The notes beneath the pieces were generated by a model. The model was not told where the DNA came from. It saw only the letters and a list, made by a program, of their open reading frames with translations, and ran no database searches. Both the position numbers and the translations under genes were made by a program. Of a stretch of 64,000 nucleotides of DNA, positions 44,740 to 54,138 are shown in pieces. Origin of the DNA: Pseudomonas alliivorans. GTDB taxonomy: Bacteria; Pseudomonadota; Gammaproteobacteria; Pseudomonadales; Pseudomonadaceae. The stretch covers positions 124,001 to 188,000 of the forward strand of contig NZ_JAFFZW010000007.1 of NCBI RefSeq assembly GCF_017826695.1, in the 5' to 3' direction. Every line of letters starts with the position of its first letter. Position 1 is the first letter of the stretch.

Positions 44740-45114
44740 TCAGCTATTGACGCGTTCAAAGATCTTTTCGATCTTCTCTTTCAGCGCTTGAGCCGTGAAT
44801 GGCTTGACCACGTAACCGTTAACACCGGCCTGTGCAGCTTCAATGATCTGCTCACGCTTGGCTTCGGCAGTGACCATCAGCACAGGCAGGCTCTTGAGGC
44901 GCTCGTCTTGACGGACCTGGCGCAACAGATCGATACCGGACATGCCAGGCATGTTCCAGTCCGTCACCAGAAAGTCAAAGGCACCGCTCTGCAACATCGG
45001 CAGCGCGGTCAGACCGTCATCCGCTTCCGATGTGTTGGTGAACCCCAGATCACGCAACAGGTTCTTGATGATCCGCCTCATCGTTGAGAAGTCATCAACG
45101 ATGAGGATTTTCAT
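44740..45114 (-). CDS. cheY: Chemotaxis response regulator CheY, 124 aa
   Basis: A stand-alone receiver that, when phosphorylated by CheA, binds FliM and FliN to reverse the motor. Acidic pocket Asp7/Asp8, phosphorylation site Asp52 in LVTDWNMPGMSG, switch Thr in MVTAEAK and Lys in VVKPFTA are all present. ATG 45114 (MKILIVDDFSTMRR) matches the family; an in-frame TTG eight codons earlier carries the only GGAGG nearby, so a slightly longer product cannot be excluded. It is the first gene of the che row after a 255-base gap from fliA. Confidence 0.96.
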   Translation of the reverse strand: MKILIVDDFSTMRRIIKNLLRDLGFTNTSEADDGLTALPMLQSGAFDFLVTDWNMPGMSGIDLLRQVRQDERLKSLPVLMVTAEAKREQIIEAAQAGVNGYVVKPFTAQALKEKIEKIFERVNS

Positions 45115-45369
45115 GTTCTTGTCCAATTCGACCTCCAAGCAGTCTTTAACGCGTTCAGCACCTGAACACGCTGTTCACTCAATACTGGCACAGCACACCC
45201 CCGGCTGTACGAAACGACGACGGGCTTGGCAAAACGACAGGTACAGACCTGAACGAACAGCCCATCGAGGCACCGCCCGACAGGCTCCTGCCTTGTCTAT
45301 CCTGTTACCACGTAACGCTCTGCACAGCCGGCTTGAAGTCATTGTGCGGACCAGGCCGCACCTTGACTG

Positions 45370-46110
45370 TCAACGCGCTCGCCACTCCCCCAAACGCCCT
45401 CGCAAACGAGCTGCGCACTGGCTGTGTAACTGACTGACCCGCGATTCGCTGACACCCAGGACCTCTCCGATTTCCTTGAGGTTCAGCTCTTCGTCGTAGT
45501 ACAGCGCCAAGACCAGACGCTCACGCTCCGGCAAATTGGCAATCGCATCGGCCAGGGCTGCCTGAAAGCGCTCGTCTTCCAGGTCCCGTGACGGTTCAAG
45601 CGAACCGCTGGCACCGTCCTCGTGCAGCCCTTCATGATCGCCGTCCTGAAGCAGGTCGTCGAAACTGAAGAGGCGGCTGCCCAAGGTATCATTCAAAATC
45701 CCGTAATAATCATCGAGACTCAACTGGAGTTCGGCAGCAACCTCGTGATCTTTAGCGTCACGTCCGGTTTTCGCTTCAATTGCGCGAATTGCGTCGCTTA
45801 CCATGCGCGTATTGCGGTGGACCGAGCGAGGCGCCCAGTCCCCCTTGCGCACTTCGTCGAGCATGGCGCCACGAATACGGATACCCGCATAGGTCTCGAA
45901 ACTCGCACCCTTGGTGGAGTCGTATTTGGTAGAGACTTCCAGCAGGCCGATCATGCCGGCCTGGATCAGATCCTCGACCTGCACGCTGGCTGGCAAGCGG
46001 GCCAGCAAGTGATAGGCGATGCGCTTGACCAGGGGCGCATAACGCTCGATCAGCTCATACTGCGAATTCCGGGAAGCCTTGCTGTACATCTGGTAGCCGC
46101 TCGCTGTCAT
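45370..46110 (-). CDS. fliA: Flagellar sigma factor FliA (sigma-28), 246 aa
   Basis: Directs RNA polymerase to late flagellar and chemotaxis promoters; three candidate targets (aer, parP, the FlxA-like gene) are in this window. Region 2 (YAPLVKRIAYHLLARLP, then GASFETYAGIRIRGAMLDE), region 3 and region 4 with the helix-turn-helix LKEIGEVLGVSESRVSQLH are seen. Length is normal. The ATG overlaps the fleN stop by 4 bases, so FleN and FliA are translationally coupled. Confidence 0.97.
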   Translation of the reverse strand: MTASGYQMYSKASRNSQYELIERYAPLVKRIAYHLLARLPASVQVEDLIQAGMIGLLEVSTKYDSTKGASFETYAGIRIRGAMLDEVRKGDWAPRSVHRNTRMVSDAIRAIEAKTGRDAKDHEVAAELQLSLDDYYGILNDTLGSRLFSFDDLLQDGDHEGLHEDGASGSLEPSRDLEDERFQAALADAIANLPERERLVLALYYDEELNLKEIGEVLGVSESRVSQLHSQCAARLRGRLGEWRAR

Positions 46111-46940
46111 TGGACAGGCCCCGCACTGGTCTGGTGAACGAGTCGTTCAACGAAAAATTCAAGGTGACCCCTTGGATTGGCCGGCAACGGCCAGGTATCG
46201 ACCTTCTGGGCAATGGCCTTGAATGCCAGCGCGCATTTGGAACGCGGGAAGGCTTCGTAGACGGCACGCTGTTTCTGCACGGCCTTGCGCACGCATTCGT
46301 CGTAAGGCACAGCCCCGACATACTGCAGCGCCACATCCAGAAAGCGGTCCGTGACCTTGGTCAGCTTGGCGAACAGATTGCGGCCTTCCTGCGGGCTCTG
46401 GGCCATGTTGGCCAGCACCCGGAAGCGATTCATGCCGTAGTCGCGGTTGAGCAACTTGATCAGTGCGTAGGCATCCGTGATGGACGTGGGCTCGTCGCAG
46501 ACCACCAGCAAGACTTCCTGCGCGGCGCGTACGAAGCTGACCACCGATTCACCGATGCCTGCCGCCGTGTCGATCACCAGCACATCGAGGTTGTCGCCAA
46601 TTTCGCTGAACGCCTGGATCAGACCCGCGTGCTGGGCAGGCGACAGATGAACCATGCTCTGAGTGCCGGAAGCGGCAGGCACGATGCGAACGCCGCCCGG
46701 CCCCTGAAGAAGCACGTCGCGCAATTCGCAGCGGCCCTCTATGACATCGGCGAGCGTGCGTTTGGGTGTCAGCCCAAGCAGAACATCGACATTGGCCAGA
46801 CCCAGATCGGCGTCAAGAAGCATGACGCGTCGACCGAGTTCAGCCAGGGCCAGTGAGAGGTTCACTGACACGTTAGTCTTACCGACGCCACCTTTGCCGC
46901 CGGTCACCGCAATAACCTGTACGGGATGCATGCTGCCCAT
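46107..46940 (-). CDS. fleN: Flagellar number regulator FleN (FlhG), 277 aa
   Basis: A ParA/MinD-like ATPase that limits the polar flagellum number by antagonising FleQ and working against FlhF. The deviant Walker A TGGKGGVGKTNVSVNL is near residue 13, LLDADLGLANVDVLLGL near 41 and DVLVIDTAAGIGE near 119. It starts MGSMHPVQVIAV after AAGGTAAAG. It is separated from flhF by 115 bases containing a 12-base palindrome (46992-47003). Confidence 0.96.
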   Translation of the reverse strand: MGSMHPVQVIAVTGGKGGVGKTNVSVNLSLALAELGRRVMLLDADLGLANVDVLLGLTPKRTLADVIEGRCELRDVLLQGPGGVRIVPAASGTQSMVHLSPAQHAGLIQAFSEIGDNLDVLVIDTAAGIGESVVSFVRAAQEVLLVVCDEPTSITDAYALIKLLNRDYGMNRFRVLANMAQSPQEGRNLFAKLTKVTDRFLDVALQYVGAVPYDECVRKAVQKQRAVYEAFPRSKCALAFKAIAQKVDTWPLPANPRGHLEFFVERLVHQTSAGPVQ

Positions 46941-46991
46941 GTTATTTCTTTACCTTGTCTTGCGTAGACCGAAGCCACATTGGGGGCTGCA

Positions 46992-47003
46992 CGTTCGCGA
47001 ACG
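46992..47003. repeat. 12-bp perfect palindrome in the flhF-fleN gap
   Basis: CGTTCGCGAACG is self-complementary, lies 52 bases upstream of the fleN ATG, and sits in the longest spacer between flhA and fliA. No sigma-54 or sigma-28 motif was found beside it. Confidence 0.5.
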
Positions 47004-47055
47004 AACAATGCCTGGCAGACCATCGATGCAGGGACATTCCAATAGTCTCCATCAC

Positions 47056-48384
47056 TTAACCTACCCTTTTGCCAGGTGAGTGATAGAGGTCGGCAAACAT
47101 ATCAGCCATCGCTTCTTCGCTAGGCTCATCCTGCATTTGCACGCTGACCGCGCGGCTCACCAGTTGGTGACGACGCGGAACGTGCAAATCGTCAGGAATC
47201 CGTGGTCCGTCCGTAAGGTAGGCCACCGGCAATTCGTGACTGATTGCCAGGCTAAGAACTTCACCCAGGCTGGCGGTTTCATCCAGCTTGGTCAGAATGC
47301 ATCCGGCCAGGCCACAACGCTTGTAACTGTGATAAGCCGCTGTCAGTACCTGCTTCTGGCTGGTTGTGGCCAGTACCAGGTAGTTACGCGATTTGATGCC
47401 GCGACCCGCCAGGCTTTCCAGTTGCATGCGCAACGCAGGATCACTGGCTTGCAGTCCGGCGGTGTCGATAAGGACCACACGCTTGCGCAGCAGAGGCTCG
47501 AGGGCCTGTGCCAGCGACTGACCCGGATCGACGTGAGTCACCGGCACGTTGAGAATACGGCCCAGTGTCTTGAGCTGCTCCTGGGCACCGATGCGGAAGC
47601 TGTCCATGCTGACCAGCGCGATGTTCTGCGCGCCGTACTTCAGCACGTAACGGGCGGCCAGCTTGGCCAGCGTGGTGGTCTTGCCCATACCGGCAGGACC
47701 GACCATGGCAATAACACCGCCCTCCTCCAGCGGCTCGACATCGGGCACGGCAATCATGCGCGCCAGATGGGCCAACAGCATGCGCCAGGCCTGACGGGGC
47801 TCGTCAATATCCGGAATCATCGACAGCAGGTCACGCGACAACGGGCCGGACAGACCGACGCGTTGCAGACGACGCCACAGGTTGGCCTGTTGCGGACGGC
47901 TGCCCTGCAACTGGGTCCAGGCCAGGGAGCCGAGCTGGACTTCCAGCAGCTCGCGCAGGCCGTTCAATTCGGAGCGCATCGACTCGAAGGCACGCTGACC
48001 GCCCGCAGGCTCGGCGGCCGGGGCCGGTGCGTAGGCAAACGGGCGTGGCGGCTCTTCGAGAGTCGGCTCGATGTGGGTGTCGGTCGCACTGATCGGCTTG
48101 CCGGAAAACAACTGAAGATTGACCGAGGCATCGCTGTCGCTGCGGTTGTTCAGTTCAGCCTGCGCAGAGACGATGCGCGACTGGGTCTTGCGCAGCTCGT
48201 CTTCGAGTTCCATGTTCGGAACGCGGGGTGCCAGCGCAGAGAGTTTGTAATCCAGCGCGGCGGTCAGTTCAACGCCACCGGCGATGCGGCGGTTGCCAAT
48301 GATGGCCGCCTCAGCGCCCAGCTCATCGCGAACCAGCTTCATGGCTTGACGCATATCGGCGGCGAAAAATCGCTTAACTTGCAT
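47056..48384 (-). CDS. flhF: Flagellar placement GTPase FlhF, 442 aa
   Basis: An SRP-type GTPase that sets the polar site of flagellar assembly. The basic N-terminal region (MQVKRFFAADMRQAMKLVRDE) and variable B domain precede the N-G GTPase: GPAGMGKTTTLAKLAARY near residue 228, ALVSMDSFRIGAQEQL near 258, LIDTAGL near 305 and LTKLDETASLG near 362. It starts 11 bases after the flhA stop. Length matches pseudomonad FlhF proteins. Confidence 0.96.
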   Translation of the reverse strand: MQVKRFFAADMRQAMKLVRDELGAEAAIIGNRRIAGGVELTAALDYKLSALAPRVPNMELEDELRKTQSRIVSAQAELNNRSDSDASVNLQLFSGKPISATDTHIEPTLEEPPRPFAYAPAPAAEPAGGQRAFESMRSELNGLRELLEVQLGSLAWTQLQGSRPQQANLWRRLQRVGLSGPLSRDLLSMIPDIDEPRQAWRMLLAHLARMIAVPDVEPLEEGGVIAMVGPAGMGKTTTLAKLAARYVLKYGAQNIALVSMDSFRIGAQEQLKTLGRILNVPVTHVDPGQSLAQALEPLLRKRVVLIDTAGLQASDPALRMQLESLAGRGIKSRNYLVLATTSQKQVLTAAYHSYKRCGLAGCILTKLDETASLGEVLSLAISHELPVAYLTDGPRIPDDLHVPRRHQLVSRAVSVQMQDEPSEEAMADMFADLYHSPGKRVG

Positions 48385-48395
48385 GACTCACTACC

Positions 48396-50525
48396 TCAGC
48401 CGTTGGGCCCGACAGTCGCTACGATGGTTACTTGCTTGTTGTCAGGAATTTCCTGATACGCCAGAACATGCATGCTCGGTACAGCCAATCGTCCAAATCG
48501 TGACAGCATCGCCCGAATCGGACCCGCTACCAGAAGGATTACCGGCAACCCTTGCATCTCCTGACGCTGGGCCGCTTCAATCAACGAACGCTGGAGCTTT
48601 TCAGCCATGCTCGGCTCAAGCAGAACGCCTTCTTCCTGACCTTGACCAGCCTTCTGCAAACTATTGAGCAATATCTGTTCCAACCTTGGTTCCAGAGTGA
48701 TAACAGGCAGCTCCGGCTCAACGCCTACAATGCTTTGCACGATTGCGCGACTCAGACCGACGCGGACCGCCGCCACCAAAGCGGCAGTATCTTGACTCTT
48801 CCCGGCGTTGTTGGCGATGGCCTCTGCAATGCTGCGGATGTCGCGTACCGGTACGTGTTCGGCCAGCAGCGCCTGCAGCACATTGAGCAACGACGACAGC
48901 GACAGCACACCTGGAACCAGCTCTTCAGCCAGTTTCGGCGAGCTTTTGGCCAGCAATTGCATTAGTTGCTGGACCTCTTCATGACCAATCAGTTCATGCG
49001 AGTGCTTGTACAGGATCTGGTTGAGGTGGGTCGCCACTACCGTGCTGGCGTCCACCACCGTGTAACCGAGAGACTGAGCCTGACTGCGCTGGCTGATTTC
49101 GATCCACACTGCCTCCAGGCCGAATGCCGGATCTCTGGCGGTGATGCCGTTCAGCGTGCCGAATACCTGACCAGGATTGATCGCCAGTTCGCGATCAGGG
49201 TAGATCTCGGCCTCGGCCAGAATCACGCCCATCAGCGTCAGACGATAGGCGCTGGGCGCCAGATCGAGGTTGTCGCGGATGTGGACGGTCGGCATCAGAA
49301 AGCCCAGCTCCTGAGAGAGCTTCTTGCGCACGCCCTTGATACGCGCCAGCAACTGACCACCCTGATTGCGATCCACCAGCGGAATCAGGCGATAGCCCAC
49401 TTCCAGACCGATGATGTCGATCGGCGTCACGTCATCCCAGCCCAGTTCCTTGGAATCCTGAACGCGGGTCGGTGACGGCAGCAGATCCTGCTGACGCTGA
49501 ACTTCGGCCAGCGCTTCGAACTTCACCTGATTCTCTTTCTTCCACAGCAGGTAGGCACCACCGGCCGCCACCAGACCAAGGCCGATAAAGGCAAAGTGCG
49601 GCATGCCCGGCACCAGCCCCATGACGATCATGATGCCGGCCGACACACCCAGCGCCTTGTAGGACGAGAACATCTGGCGATTGATCAGCTTGCCCATCTC
49701 TTCCGAACCGGAAGCACGGGTCACCATGATCGCGGCAGCGGTGGACAGCAGCAGTGATGGCAATTGCGCCACCAAACCGTCACCGATGGTCAGCAAGGTG
49801 TAAACGCGACCTGCATCGCCGAACGTCATGTTGTGCTGCAGGATACCCACCAGCATGCCGCCGATGAGGTTGATGAACAGAATCAGCAGGCCGGCAATCG
49901 CATCGCCGCGCACGAACTTGCTGGCACCGTCCATGGAACCGTAGAACTCGGCCTCCCCGGCGACTTCGGCACGACGGCGTTTTGCTTCGGGCTGATCGAT
50001 GAGGCCGGCGTTGAGGTCGGCGTCGATTGCCATCTGCTTGCCTGGCATCGCATCAAGGGTAAAACGAGCGCTTACTTCGGAGATACGCCCTGCGCCCTTG
50101 GTGATCACCACGAAGTTGATGATCATCAGAATCGCGAACACCACGATACCGACCACGTAGTTACCGCCGATCACGACCTCACCGAAGGCCTGGATCACCT
50201 TGCCTGCGGCAGCGTGTCCATCCTGGCCGTGCAGCATGACCACCCGTGTCGAGGCAACGTTCAGTGCCAGACGCAGCAGCGTGGCGACAAGGAGAATGGT
50301 CGGGAAAACCGAGAAATCCAGCGGCCGCAACGCGTACACGCAGACCAGCAGCACGACGATGGACAGTGCGATGTTGAACGTGAAGAGCACGTCCAGCAGA
50401 AACGGCGGAATGGGCAACATCATCATTGCCAACATGATCAGCAGCAACAGCGGCACGCCCAACTGACCACGGCCGAGGCCTGCGATGTTGCTGCGTGCGC
50501 TACTGAGTATCTGAGAGCGTTCCAC
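48396..50525 (-). CDS. flhA: Flagellar export apparatus protein FlhA, 709 aa
   Basis: An integral component of the type III export gate. Eight N-terminal membrane segments hold the conserved FHIPEP-like stretch (about residues 140-170, GAGRISEVSARFTLDAMPGK), and the C-terminal cytoplasmic domain (about 350-709) docks substrates and chaperones. The GTG at 50525 gives the N-terminus VERSQILSSARSNIAGLG and family length; an in-frame start nine codons upstream is possible. A sigma-54 promoter lies 64 bases upstream, separating it from flhB. Confidence 0.94.
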   Translation of the reverse strand: MERSQILSSARSNIAGLGRGQLGVPLLLLIMLAMMMLPIPPFLLDVLFTFNIALSIVVLLVCVYALRPLDFSVFPTILLVATLLRLALNVASTRVVMLHGQDGHAAAGKVIQAFGEVVIGGNYVVGIVVFAILMIINFVVITKGAGRISEVSARFTLDAMPGKQMAIDADLNAGLIDQPEAKRRRAEVAGEAEFYGSMDGASKFVRGDAIAGLLILFINLIGGMLVGILQHNMTFGDAGRVYTLLTIGDGLVAQLPSLLLSTAAAIMVTRASGSEEMGKLINRQMFSSYKALGVSAGIMIVMGLVPGMPHFAFIGLGLVAAGGAYLLWKKENQVKFEALAEVQRQQDLLPSPTRVQDSKELGWDDVTPIDIIGLEVGYRLIPLVDRNQGGQLLARIKGVRKKLSQELGFLMPTVHIRDNLDLAPSAYRLTLMGVILAEAEIYPDRELAINPGQVFGTLNGITARDPAFGLEAVWIEISQRSQAQSLGYTVVDASTVVATHLNQILYKHSHELIGHEEVQQLMQLLAKSSPKLAEELVPGVLSLSSLLNVLQALLAEHVPVRDIRSIAEAIANNAGKSQDTAALVAAVRVGLSRAIVQSIVGVEPELPVITLEPRLEQILLNSLQKAGQGQEEGVLLEPSMAEKLQRSLIEAAQRQEMQGLPVILLVAGPIRAMLSRFGRLAVPSMHVLAYQEIPDNKQVTIVATVGPNG

Positions 50526-50588
50526 CGATTCTTTACCTGCGCACTGGATCAAAACTTTGACGCCGACAGCGTCCTTGAACAGACCTAT

Positions 50589-50604
50589 TGCAAAAAGCTG
50601 TCCA
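50589..50604 (-). promoter_or_regulatory. Sigma-54 promoter of flhA
   Basis: Minus strand TGGACAGCTTTTTGCA has GG and GC exactly 10 bases apart and agrees with the -24/-12 consensus. The expected start is near 50578. FleQ with RpoN is the probable activator. Confidence 0.82.
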
Positions 50605-50723
50605 ACTTTTCAAAAGCCAGTGAATACGGGTGTTAAACGGCAGAAAGAAGCATTAACAGGAAAGGAACGGGGGGCGGGTTGCTGGCGAAAGGATCGACCA
50701 GGCGTATCAGACAAACCAGACCA

Positions 50724-51860
50724 TCAGGAATCGCGCTGCAGGTCCGGCGGGATCGGCACGTCGCCCAGTGGATCCGGACGCTTGCCCTGGCCTGCATGGT
50801 ACTGACGGATCTGATAGACGTAGGCCAGCACCTGAGCCACGGCCAGGTACAGTCCCGCAGGAATTTCCTGTTCCAGCTCGGTGCTGTAGTAGATGGATCG
50901 CGCCAGCCCGGGAGACTCCAGAATCAGGATCTGATTATGCGCGGCGATCTCGCGAATTTTCAGCGCGATCAGATCAGTGCCTTTGGCCAGCAACATCGGC
51001 GCCCCGCCCTTCTCCGGATCGTACTTGAGCGCCACGGCAAAGTGAGTCGGGTTGGTGATGATCACGTCGGCTTCGGGGATCGAGGCCATCATCCGGCGCT
51101 GCGACATCTCGCGCTGCAGTTGACGGATACGCTGCTTGACCTCCGGACTGCCTTCGCTGTTCTTGTGCTCGTCGCGCACCTCCTGCTTGGTCATCAGCAG
51201 CTTCTTGTGCGCCTCCCACAATACAAACGGAACGTCGGCAGCAGCGATGAACATCAGGCCGCAGGCCATCCAGAAACTGCTCCAGCCCACCACCTGGAGA
51301 CTGTGGATGATGGCTTGCTCCAGAGGCTCGTGCGCGATAGCCACCAGATCGTTGCGCTCCTTGCCGAGCACCACCAGCGCCACTGCAAGAATGATCAGGA
51401 ATTTGGCGAGCGACTTGAGCAGTTCCACCAGCGCATGGGGAGAGAACATGCGCTTGAGACCCGCCGCCGGATTCATGCGACTGAACTTGGGGGCCAGCGA
51501 CTTGGTTGCAAACAGCCAGCCGCCGAGCATGATCGGACCGACCAGCGCGGCCAGGAGCATGGCAATCAGAAACGGCAGCACCACCACCATCGCATGCATG
51601 CCGGAGGCGAGCAGTGCCTTGCCCATGTAATCCTGATCCATCAGGGTTTCACGGGTGATGGTGAAGTTGTCGCGCATCAACTCGAACATCATCTGCGCGA
51701 TGCCGCCACCAAACATCAACGCCCCGCCCGACCCCATCAGCATCACCACCAGCGTGGTCAGCTCCTTGGAGCGTGCAATCTGACCCTCAGCCCGCGAGTC
51801 ACGGACCTTTTTCTCGGTGGGTTCTTCTGTCTTGTCCTGGCCATTCTCGTTTTCAGCCAT
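50724..51860 (-). CDS. flhB: Flagellar export switch protein FlhB, 378 aa
   Basis: Controls the export switch from rod/hook to filament substrates. Four membrane helices in residues 30-210 are followed by a cytoplasmic domain with the autocleavage site NPTH in DVIITNPTHFAVALKY near residue 268. The N-terminus MAENENGQDKTEEPTEKK and the basic tail are typical. It starts one base after the fliR stop. Confidence 0.96.
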   Translation of the reverse strand: MAENENGQDKTEEPTEKKVRDSRAEGQIARSKELTTLVVMLMGSGGALMFGGGIAQMMFELMRDNFTITRETLMDQDYMGKALLASGMHAMVVVLPFLIAMLLAALVGPIMLGGWLFATKSLAPKFSRMNPAAGLKRMFSPHALVELLKSLAKFLIILAVALVVLGKERNDLVAIAHEPLEQAIIHSLQVVGWSSFWMACGLMFIAAADVPFVLWEAHKKLLMTKQEVRDEHKNSEGSPEVKQRIRQLQREMSQRRMMASIPEADVIITNPTHFAVALKYDPEKGGAPMLLAKGTDLIALKIREIAAHNQILILESPGLARSIYYSTELEQEIPAGLYLAVAQVLAYVYQIRQYHAGQGKRPDPLGDVPIPPDLQRDS

Positions 51861-51861
51861 T

Positions 51862-52647
51862 TCAACGAGCCCTCACCATGTCGCGCAGTGCCTGCAGAGC
51901 CTGACTGGCAAGGGGCTGATATTGATTGAGAATATCGCCCATGGTCATCCACAGAATGACCATGCCCAGCACCAGCGTCAGCGGAAAACCGATGGAAAAG
52001 ATATTGAGCTGCGGCGCCGCACGCGTCATCACGCCAAATGCGATGTTGATGACCAGCAGCGCGGTGATCGCCGGCAGCACCAGCCTGAGCCCCGAGCTCA
52101 TGACCCAGCCAAGCCCGGTCGCAAGCTCCCAGAAGTTATTGACCAGCAGACCACTGCCAACCGGCATGGTGGTGAAGCTTTCAACAAGAATTTCCAGCAC
52201 CACCAGATGCCCGTTCATGGCCAGAAACAGCAGCGTCACCAGCATGGTGAAAAACTGCCCGATGGTGGCCGATGAGACGCCGTTGGTAGGGTCGACCATC
52301 GAGGCGAAGCCCATCCCCATCTGAGTCGAGATGATTTGCCCTGCCACCACGAAGATATGGAAAAACAGCTGCAAAGAGAGCCCCATCCCTGCGCCGATGA
52401 TGATTTGCTCGCCAATCAACAACAGCGCACTCAGATCCAGAGACTGCACCGTAGGCATCGCGGGCAATACGGGCGCGACAACCACCGTCATGGCCACGGC
52501 AAAATACAGGCGCACGCGTCGTGGAACCAGCGTCGTGCCAATGACCGGCATGGTCATCAACACCGCGACGATACGAAACAGCGGCAGCATGAAGCTGGCG
52601 ACCCAGGTGCTGATCTGGGCGTCGGTCAGCGCGAGCATCGGCTGCAT
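51862..52647 (-). CDS. fliR: Flagellar export apparatus protein FliR, 261 aa
   Basis: An inner-membrane part of the FliPQR export core, with six hydrophobic segments and the family segments FRIVAVLMTMPVIGTTLVPR and GQIISTQMGMGFASMVDPTNG. Length is normal. It lies between fliQ (6-base gap) and flhB (joined), consistent with one transcript. Confidence 0.95.
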   Translation of the reverse strand: MQPMLALTDAQISTWVASFMLPLFRIVAVLMTMPVIGTTLVPRRVRLYFAVAMTVVVAPVLPAMPTVQSLDLSALLLIGEQIIIGAGMGLSLQLFFHIFVVAGQIISTQMGMGFASMVDPTNGVSSATIGQFFTMLVTLLFLAMNGHLVVLEILVESFTTMPVGSGLLVNNFWELATGLGWVMSSGLRLVLPAITALLVINIAFGVMTRAAPQLNIFSIGFPLTLVLGMVILWMTMGDILNQYQPLASQALQALRDMVRAR

Positions 52648-52653
52648 GCAGCG

Positions 52654-52923
52654 TCAGCCGATCACGGTCGGAATGCTGGTATACAACGACAGCATGTATT
52701 CCATGAAGACTTTCAACAGCCAGGGACCGATCACGATCAGCGTGATCAGCATGACGATCAGACGCGGCAGAAAGCTGAGCGTCTGTTCGTTGATCTGGGT
52801 GGCAGCCTGAAACATCGCCACCAGCAGACCACAGATCAGACTCGGCACCACCAGGATCGCAACCAGCATGGTGGTCAGCCACAACGCTTCACGAAACAGA
52901 TCGACGGCTACTTCCGGCGTCAT
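52654..52923 (-). CDS. fliQ: Flagellar export apparatus protein FliQ, 89 aa
   Basis: A two-helix membrane protein of the FliPQR gate, MTPEVAVDLFREALWLTTML, with the conserved LVAMFQAATQINEQTLSFLPR stretch. It folds around FliP to build the helical export pore. Length is standard. It begins 25 bases after the fliP stop. Confidence 0.95.
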   Translation of the reverse strand: MTPEVAVDLFREALWLTTMLVAILVVPSLICGLLVAMFQAATQINEQTLSFLPRLIVMLITLIVIGPWLLKVFMEYMLSLYTSIPTVIG

Positions 52924-52948
52924 CGGGCAGACTCCTCAGCGAAACGAC

Positions 52949-53701
52949 TCATACACCACCAAAACTGCCAGCCAGCGTACCGACGATAAGCGCCCAGCCG
53001 TCCACCAACACGAACAGCATGATCTTGAACGGCAGGGAAATGATCAGCGGCGAAAGCATCATCATACCCATCGCCATCAGCACACTGGCCACGACCAGAT
53101 CGATGATCAGAAACGGAATGAAGATCATGAAGCCAATCTGAAACGCGGTCTTTAGCTCGGAAATAACGAAAGCCGGCACCAGAATGTTCAGCGGTGCGGC
53201 GTCCGGCGTCGGAATGTCGGTACGCTTGGACAGACGCATGAACAGTTCAAGATCACTGGTACGCGTCTGCGCCAGCATGAAATCCTTGATCGGCACCTGT
53301 GCCTTGGCGACTGCATCCTGCGCCGTGAGCTGCTCGGCCAGATACGGCTGCAAAGCGTCCTGATTCACCCGGTCGAACACTGGCGCCATGATGAACATGG
53401 TCAGAAACAGCGCCATGCCGGTCAGGATCTGGTTCGACGGCGTCTGCTGCAGCCCCAGGGCCTGTCGCAGAATCGAGAAGACGATGATGATCCGCGTGAA
53501 GCTGGTCATCAGCATCACGAACGCCGGGATAAAGCTCAGCGCGGTCATGATCAGCAGGATCTGCAGACTGACCGAATACTCCTGCTGGCCGTCCGCCCCG
53601 TTGGACAGGGTGATTGCCGGAATCGACAGCGGATCGGCCGCCAGTGCGACCGGTGCAAGCATTACCAGCAACAGCAGTATCAGGAAACGCAAGGCGCCCA
53701 T
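52949..53701 (-). CDS. fliP: Flagellar export apparatus protein FliP, 250 aa
   Basis: The main pore-forming subunit of the FliPQR gate. A cleavable signal-like N-terminus (MGALRFLILLLLVMLAPVALAADP) precedes the conserved region ILLIMTALSFIPAFVMLMTSFT, the central periplasmic loop and the C-terminal helices ending near LIISLPFKIMLFVLVDGW. Its start overlaps the fliO stop by one base. Confidence 0.96.
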   Translation of the reverse strand: MGALRFLILLLLVMLAPVALAADPLSIPAITLSNGADGQQEYSVSLQILLIMTALSFIPAFVMLMTSFTRIIIVFSILRQALGLQQTPSNQILTGMALFLTMFIMAPVFDRVNQDALQPYLAEQLTAQDAVAKAQVPIKDFMLAQTRTSDLELFMRLSKRTDIPTPDAAPLNILVPAFVISELKTAFQIGFMIFIPFLIIDLVVASVLMAMGMMMLSPLIISLPFKIMLFVLVDGWALIVGTLAGSFGGV

Positions 53702-54138
53702 TACTTCTTGTCCTTATCCTTGCCCATCAAGTCCAGCAGACGCTGAGCGAACTCGGGCGTCGCCTGCTCCCTGACCGGGACCTGCACAGGCTCCTTGAGC
53801 ACATGCAGGGTGGTGATATTGCCTGGCGTGATGCCCAACAGAACCTGTTCATTACCCACCTGAACCAGCACCAGACGATCACGCGGCCCGATGGCTCGCG
53901 TGCTCACCAGTTCGATAATCTGGCTGTTATTGGGCCCAACCCGCTGGACTCGTCGCATGACCCAGGCCAGCGCGAAAATCAGGCCGACCACCAGCAAAAG
54001 CCCCAGCAACAGCTGCATCACCTGTCCACCCATGCCGCTGGACACGGTATTGGCCACGGCGGGCGCTGCCTGCGCAGCGGGCTCGGCGGCCAACGCCAGC
54101 GACGGCAGCATCAGCAGAACACTCAACAAGCGCTTCAC
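53701..54138 (-). CDS. fliO: Flagellar biosynthesis protein FliO, 145 aa
   Basis: A small membrane protein that helps FliP assemble. A signal-like N-terminus (MKRLLSVLLMLPSLALAAEP) is followed by an Ala-rich periplasmic stretch, one membrane helix (about 43-63, LLLGLLLVVGLIFALAWVM) and a cytoplasmic domain. It is the least conserved of the fliOPQR set, but position and topology are diagnostic. It joins the fliN stop directly. Confidence 0.9.
   Translation of the reverse strand: MKRLLSVLLMLPSLALAAEPAAQAAPAVANTVSSGMGGQVMQLLLGLLLVVGLIFALAWVMRRVQRVGPNNSQIIELVSTRAIGPRDRLVLVQVGNEQVLLGITPGNITTLHVLKEPVQVPVREQATPEFAQRLLDLMGKDKDKK

Noticed and set aside
45363..45373. TTGACTGTCAA as an ANR box
   Set aside because: The half-sites are separated by one base instead of four, and the site overlaps the fliA stop codon.
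48301..48384. TATCGGC near the flhF start as a sigma-28 promoter
   Set aside because: It is inside the flhF coding region, and no TTGA occurs at the required spacing.
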